A stretch of 64,000 bases of DNA from Spirulina subsalsa FACHB-351 (GTDB lineage: Bacteria; Cyanobacteriota; Cyanobacteriia; Cyanobacteriales; Spirulinaceae), in the NCBI RefSeq assembly GCF_026130165.1, contig NZ_JAIHOM010000002.1, positions 25,707 to 89,706 of the forward strand, given 5' to 3'. Of this stretch, positions 59,948 through 64,000 are shown piece after piece. Position 1 is the stretch's first letter; each line of letters starts with the position of its first letter. Made by a program: the position numbers and the translations under genes. A model generated the notes under the pieces. That model made no database searches and was not told the DNA's origin. It worked only from the letters and a program-made list of their open reading frames with translations.

Positions 59948-62900
59948 ATGATGTGGGAAGCTTTAGAATTTTTGTTATCACCTGATTTTTATGAACCACA
60001 AGGGAGTTGTTATATTTGGCAAACGCCCCTTCTCTGGTTATTTGCCCTCAGTGATAGCTGTATTGCGATCGCCTTTTTTATCCTTCCCACCCTGCTGTTG
60101 TACTTTTTCTGGCGCAGACGGGATCTGCCCTTATCGTCGGTTTTTGTCCTCTTGGCTGCATTTCTCCTGACGGCTGGACTAGCTACCCTCCTCAATATAT
60201 GGACAATTTGGTATACCAATTATTGGCTATCTGGAATTTTCAGGCTGCTAACTGCTCTCTTTGCCCTACTCACAGTAGTTAAGAGTATCCAAACATTTCC
60301 AGCTTGTTTATCCTTAAAAACCCCAGAATTTTTGGAAGATTTAAACCAGCAACTGAAGCAAGAAATTCAGCACAGGCAAAAAGTAGAAATAGCCTTGCAA
60401 ACCTTAGTAACAGGCACGGCTTCTGTGATCGGTAACGAGTTTTTTCCGGCCCTAGTTGAACATCTTGCCCGAGCATTAGAAGTGGATGCGATTCTGGTCA
60501 CGAAAATCATAGAAGATTCGCCTTGTGTCCTAAAAACACTAGCTTGGTGGCAAGATGGTAAATTAAAAGACAATTGGGATTATTGCTATTTAGGTTCTCC
60601 TTGTAGCCAAGTAATTGAACAAGGAGAAAGCTACTATTTTGCCATGAATTTACAGCAATATTTCCCCCATAGTGAACTGTACCAAAATTTACCCGCAGAA
60701 GGTTATTATAGTGTCCCCCTTTGTGATGGTCAGCAACAGGTAATCGGCAGTTTATGTTTAATCCATCGTCAGCCGTTATTATTAACCGAACAAACCCAAG
60801 CAATTTTAAAGGTTTTTGCGGCGCGTGCTAGTACCGAATTACAACGACAACAAGCGTTAGAAGCACTGCACCAAGCCTATGATGAATTAGAGGAACGAGT
60901 CGCAGAACGGACTCGGGAGTTAGTAGAAACCAACAAAACTTTAGAGGCAGAAATTCAGATCCGTTGTGCCACGGAAACCGCTTTACAGGAAAGTCAAGAT
61001 TTTTTAGATCGGGTATTAAATGCGATCGCCGATCCCATTTATGTTAAAGATCGTCAGCACTGCATCACCACCATTAATGAGGCATTTTGTGACATGGTAG
61101 GCTGTCCTCGGGAACGCATTATGGGGAAAACCGACTTTGATCTCTTCTTCCCGGAAGAAGCCGAGGCCCTCTGGAAAGCCGATGAGGAGGTTTTTCTCCG
61201 CCAACAAGCGACAAATAATGAAGAAACCCTAACCACCCCCTCGGGAGCCGTGCGGGTTTTTTCCAGTAAAAAAATCACCTTTAGAGATGCTTCGGGGGAA
61301 TTGCGTTTAGTGGGGATTAGTCGAGACATCACCCAGCGTAAACAAATGGAAATTAATCTGCGCAAAGTCGCTGAACGAGAACAGGCAATTTCCCGCGTCA
61401 TTCAACGAATGCGGCAATCTTTAAATCTCCAAGATATCTTTAACGTCACCACGAAAGAACTCCGTCATGCGGTGAAATGCGATCGCGTTTTAATCTATCG
61501 TTTCCAACCCGATTGGAGTGGAGAATTAGTCGCTGAATCCGTTGCCCGAGGTTGGAAAGTCCTCGTTTCTGAGCAAATTAATCCCACCCTTACCCAAATC
61601 GCTATTAATAAATCCGAATGTGCCGTCAGAACCTTAGACAGCGATAATGTGCTGATTCAAGATACCTATTTACAACACAACCAAGGGGTTTTTACTCAAA
61701 AACGTTCAAGTTACCGTTGTGTGATTGACGTAGACTTAGCGGGTTTTGATGCTTGTTACTTGGATCTATTAAAAGAAATTCAAGCCAAAGCCTATATCAT
61801 CGTCCCAATTTTCCGCAACAATCAACTGTGGGGTTTATTGTGTGTTTACCAAAACACCTCCCCCCGTTATTGGCAAGAATCAGAAATTAAAATGGTCATG
61901 CAAATTGCCATTCATTTAGGGGTAGCCGTACAACAAGCCGAATTGTTCTCCCAAACCCAAGAACAAGCCGAACAACTACGCCAAGCCAAGGAAATGGCCG
62001 ACCAAGCCAACCGAGCGAAGAGCGAATTTCTCGCCAATATGAGCCACGAATTACGCACTCCTTTAAATGCGATTTTAGGTTTTGCTCAACTCATGGCCCG
62101 TCATCCGAGCCTGATGGCTGAACAACGCCAATATGTAGACATTATCAACCGCAGTGGGGAACATCTACTAGATTTAATTAACAACATCCTCACCATGTCT
62201 AAGATTGAAGCCAGACAGGAACAATTAACCCTTAAACCCTTCCATCTGCCCCAATTTTTAGAAGCACTAGAAGCCATGTTAGTCCTCAAAGCGGTGAGTC
62301 AGGGGATTAGTTTAAACTTTGACCTGGCTTTGGATCTACCTTGTTTTGTGATCACCGACGAAAATCGACTACGGCAAGTTCTACTGAATTTGTTGGGCAA
62401 TGCCTTGAAATTTACCGAACAAGGGGGTGTCACCCTGCGCGTTCGTGTTTTGAGGCAGGAGGAAGGCCCAGAGATGCCCCAACTCGATCACTCCTCCGGT
62501 GACATCACCTCCCCCTCTTGTTGCCTTTGTTTTGAAGTTCAAGATACCGGTCCGGGCATTGCAGAACATGAACTCGATCAACTCTTTGACCCCTTTACTC
62601 AAACCTCAACGGGCTTAAAATCAGGGCAGGGAACAGGTTTAGGGTTGCCCATTGCCCAGCAGTTTGTGGGGCTGATGGGGGGTGAAATTACGGTGCAAAG
62701 TGTGGTCAATCAGGGGACTTGTTTCCGGGTGATCCTGCCTGTGGGCGTGGTAGAGAGTCCCCCGGAAAGTCAATCGCAAGCTACGAGCGCACCCGGACAA
62801 ATGTTAGCCCCTCATCAGCCCATCTATCGGATTTTGGTGGTGGAAGACCAAATGACCAACCGTTTGGCTTTGGTGACGTTGCTGGTAGAGATGGGTTTTC

Positions 62901-63466
62901 AAGTGCGGGAGGCGAAAAATGGTCAGGAGGCGATCGCCATTTGGGAAAGCTGGCAACCTCATTTAATCTGGATGGACTTACGGATGCCTGTTTTAGATGG
63001 CTACGAAGCAACGCGCCAAATTCGCGCTAAGGAACAGCAAGGGGAGTCTCCCACCCCCTCCCCCGTGAAGATTATCGCCCTCACAGCCAGCGCCTTTGAA
63101 GAAGAACAGGAGCAGATTCGGGCAGCCGGATGTGATGATATTGTGCGCAAACCTTTCCGGGAAAAAGATTTAATCCAAACCTTACAACATCATCTAGGGG
63201 CGCAGTATATCTCCATCCCTAACGTTTTTTACTCTCCTGTTACCGCTCCCGCCACTCTATCTCAATCAGATTCCTTAGATAATCTAATTGAAAAGCTCCC
63301 CGCCGCTTGGAAACAAGAGTTTTTGTATGGGGTGCAAGCTTGTAGCGATCGCCTCTGTGAAGAATTAATCGACCAACTCCCCCCAGAATACGAGCAGTTA
63401 GCCCAGCAACTCCATCAATTAATTGACGAATTTCGCTTTGACCAACTCCTAACCCTCTTGGAGTGA
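59948..63466 (+). CDS. Hybrid histidine kinase with ethylene-receptor-like membrane domain
   Basis: This 1172-residue protein has an N-terminal membrane domain (about residues 25-115) of three helices aligned by eye with plant and cyanobacterial ethylene receptors. Asp36 is kept, but the copper ligands Cys and His become Ala76 and Thr80. GAF (about 147-294), coiled coil, PAS (about 350-460) and a second GAF of the phytochrome type (about 490-660) follow. HisKA has the phosphorylated His in [10 protein letters not shown] (about residue 700). The HATPase has [15 protein letters not shown] and GTGLGLPIA (about 800-927). A receiver domain (about 960-1084, Asp about 1010 in WMDLRMP) ends the protein, plus a tail. 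It is a membrane sensor of unknown ligand. Confidence 0.9.
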   Translation: MMWEALEFLLSPDFYEPQGSCYIWQTPLLWLFALSDSCIAIAFFILPTLLLYFFWRRRDLPLSSVFVLLAAFLLTAGLATLLNIWTIWYTNYWLSGIFRLLTALFALLTVVKSIQTFPACLSLKTPEFLEDLNQQLKQEIQHRQKVEIALQTLVTGTASVIGNEFFPALVEHLARALEVDAILVTKIIEDSPCVLKTLAWWQDGKLKDNWDYCYLGSPCSQVIEQGESYYFAMNLQQYFPHSELYQNLPAEGYYSVPLCDGQQQVIGSLCLIHRQPLLLTEQTQAILKVFAARASTELQRQQALEALHQAYDELEERVAERTRELVETNKTLEAEIQIRCATETALQESQDFLDRVLNAIADPIYVKDRQHCITTINEAFCDMVGCPRERIMGKTDFDLFFPEEAEALWKADEEVFLRQQATNNEETLTTPSGAVRVFSSKKITFRDASGELRLVGISRDITQRKQMEINLRKVAEREQAISRVIQRMRQSLNLQDIFNVTTKELRHAVKCDRVLIYRFQPDWSGELVAESVARGWKVLVSEQINPTLTQIAINKSECAVRTLDSDNVLIQDTYLQHNQGVFTQKRSSYRCVIDVDLAGFDACYLDLLKEIQAKAYIIVPIFRNNQLWGLLCVYQNTSPRYWQESEIKMVMQIAIHLGVAVQQAELFSQTQEQAEQLRQAKEMADQANRAKSEFLANMSHELRTPLNAILGFAQLMARHPSLMAEQRQYVDIINRSGEHLLDLINNILTMSKIEARQEQLTLKPFHLPQFLEALEAMLVLKAVSQGISLNFDLALDLPCFVITDENRLRQVLLNLLGNALKFTEQGGVTLRVRVLRQEEGPEMPQLDHSSGDITSPSCCLCFEVQDTGPGIAEHELDQLFDPFTQTSTGLKSGQGTGLGLPIAQQFVGLMGGEITVQSVVNQGTCFRVILPVGVVESPPESQSQATSAPGQMLAPHQPIYRILVVEDQMTNRLALVTLLVEMGFQVREAKNGQEAIAIWESWQPHLIWMDLRMPVLDGYEATRQIRAKEQQGESPTPSPVKIIALTASAFEEEQEQIRAAGCDDIVRKPFREKDLIQTLQHHLGAQYISIPNVFYSPVTAPATLSQSDSLDNLIEKLPAAWKQEFLYGVQACSDRLCEELIDQLPPEYEQLAQQLHQLIDEFRFDQLLTLLE

Positions 63467-63486
63467 CCGAAAATAATGGGATACAA

Positions 63487-63511
63487 GCCCCGTCCTTCAG
63501 GAGGGCTTTTT
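63487..63511 (+). terminator. Hairpin and T run after the hybrid kinase gene
   Basis: GCCC-CG-TCC (63487-63495) pairs with GGA-GGGC (63500-63506), with a 2-nt bulge and TTCA loop, then TTTTT (63507-63511). This is a rho-independent terminator for the kinase gene, or the left end hairpin of the TnpB element, which starts about 63 bp later. Confidence 0.6.
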
Positions 63512-63573
63512 ATTGCCCATTTTTCAATTCCATGTTATTATAATATTTGATATCCATTAACTCAGTATCATCC

Positions 63574-64000
63574 GTGTTTGTCTACGAGTTTAAGGTCTAC
63601 CCTAAACCACAACAAATAACCGCCATTAATGAAGCAATTAGGACATCCCAATTTGTCCGAAATAAAGTCCTTCGTTATTGGATGGATAATCGTGGTATCG
63701 GTCAGCCCGAAATGTTTAGATACAACACGATTTTGAGAAAAGAGTTTAAGTTTGTCGAACAACTAAACTCCCACGCTTGTCAAGCTGCTGTAGAAAGGAC
63801 ACTCAAGGCAGTTAACCGTTTTTATGAGAATTGTAAAAACCAAGTTAAAGGCAAGAAAGGATATCCTAAATTTAAAAAAAACACTCGTTCAGTAGAATAC
63901 AAAGTCTCAGGATGGAAACTATCTGAAAACCGAAAATACATTAATTTTATCGACCAGAAAGGGATTGGAAGTTTAAAGCTAGTAGGTTCGAGAGATTTGC
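63574..64000 (+). CDS. tnpB: TnpB, RNA-guided nuclease of an IS200/IS605 (IS1341-type) element, N-terminal part
   Basis: From the GTG at 63574 the frame is open to the window end (142 codons). VFVYEFKVYPKPQQITAIN is the typical TnpB start, followed by SQFVRNKVLRYW, ELNSHACQAAVERTLKAV-like region (here QLNSHACQAAVERTL) and GKKGYPKFKK. The RuvC catalytic part lies outside the window. No TnpA is visible in the window. TnpB family proteins are RNA-guided DNA nucleases tied to transposition. Intactness cannot be judged. Confidence 0.88.
   Translation, partial: MFVYEFKVYPKPQQITAINEAIRTSQFVRNKVLRYWMDNRGIGQPEMFRYNTILRKEFKFVEQLNSHACQAAVERTLKAVNRFYENCKNQVKGKKGYPKFKKNTRSVEYKVSGWKLSENRKYINFIDQKGIGSLKLVGSRDL

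Noticed and set aside
63487..63511. Hairpin considered only as an insertion-sequence end
   Set aside because: The T run makes a terminator for the hybrid kinase gene equally good, so it was kept as a terminator with the alternative stated.

Overview
The window is chromosomal DNA from a cyanobacterium. Direct evidence is the photosystem I subunit PsaK, the iron-stress chlorophyll protein IsiA with flavodoxin IsiB, a CruG-like carotenoid glycosyltransferase, an ArgZ/AgrE arginine dihydrolase, several cyanobacterial families (DUF3120, DUF3288), and frequent HIP1-type GCGATCGC octamers. The genus cannot be fixed from the sequence. Coding density is high and the genes run on both strands. Intergenic spaces carry dispersed palindromes and degenerate 7- and 8-bp tandem repeats.

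Layout. 1-9.6 kb: the 5' part of a probable rhomboid protease, DUF1499, EcfT overlapping tail-to-tail with a lipoprotein substrate-binding protein, a thioredoxin-like [2Fe-2S] protein, an FHA-cyclase, DUF3120, ribosomal protein bL32, an EF-G paralogue and a PPP-family phosphatase. 10-17 kb: MiaE, an ABC-2 permease, a DUF4177-like protein, a GT-B glycosyltransferase, an overlapping MerR-WD40-DUF3288 chain, a phosphohexomutase and LapA. 17-24 kb: an iron-limitation block with a Fe3+ ABC permease and its divergent ATPase, a universal stress protein, isiA, an overlooked 59-residue zinc ribbon, isiB and isiC. Fur-box-like sites lie at the divergent promoters. 24-31.6 kb: a two-gene cassette of unknown function flanked by 44-bp direct repeats, a BamE-like protein, an FHA protein, psaK, trpF, an unknown protein overlapping a MscS channel gene, and mutL.

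32-42 kb: argZ/agrE with a promoter and a leader hairpin, then (minus strand) rimP-nusA-ylxR-infB followed by a membrane protein with an acidic tail. 42-54 kb: cruG, a 1775-residue kinase/ATPase/GAF/cyclase protein, upp, a PRC-barrel protein and smc. 54-64 kb: a trehalose synthase-maltokinase fusion, an aldo/keto reductase, a Uma2 protein, a candidate small RNA, a large hybrid histidine kinase with an ethylene-receptor-like membrane domain, and the start of a TnpB gene cut by the window end.

The most interesting points are the membrane domain of the hybrid kinase, which resembles ethylene receptors but lacks the copper-binding Cys and His; the zinc-ribbon gene between isiA and isiB; the repeat-flanked cassette that splits isiC from its convergent neighbour; the unknown-protein/MscS pair; and the candidate small RNA at 59767-59814. 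No tRNA, rRNA, CRISPR array or prophage was seen.
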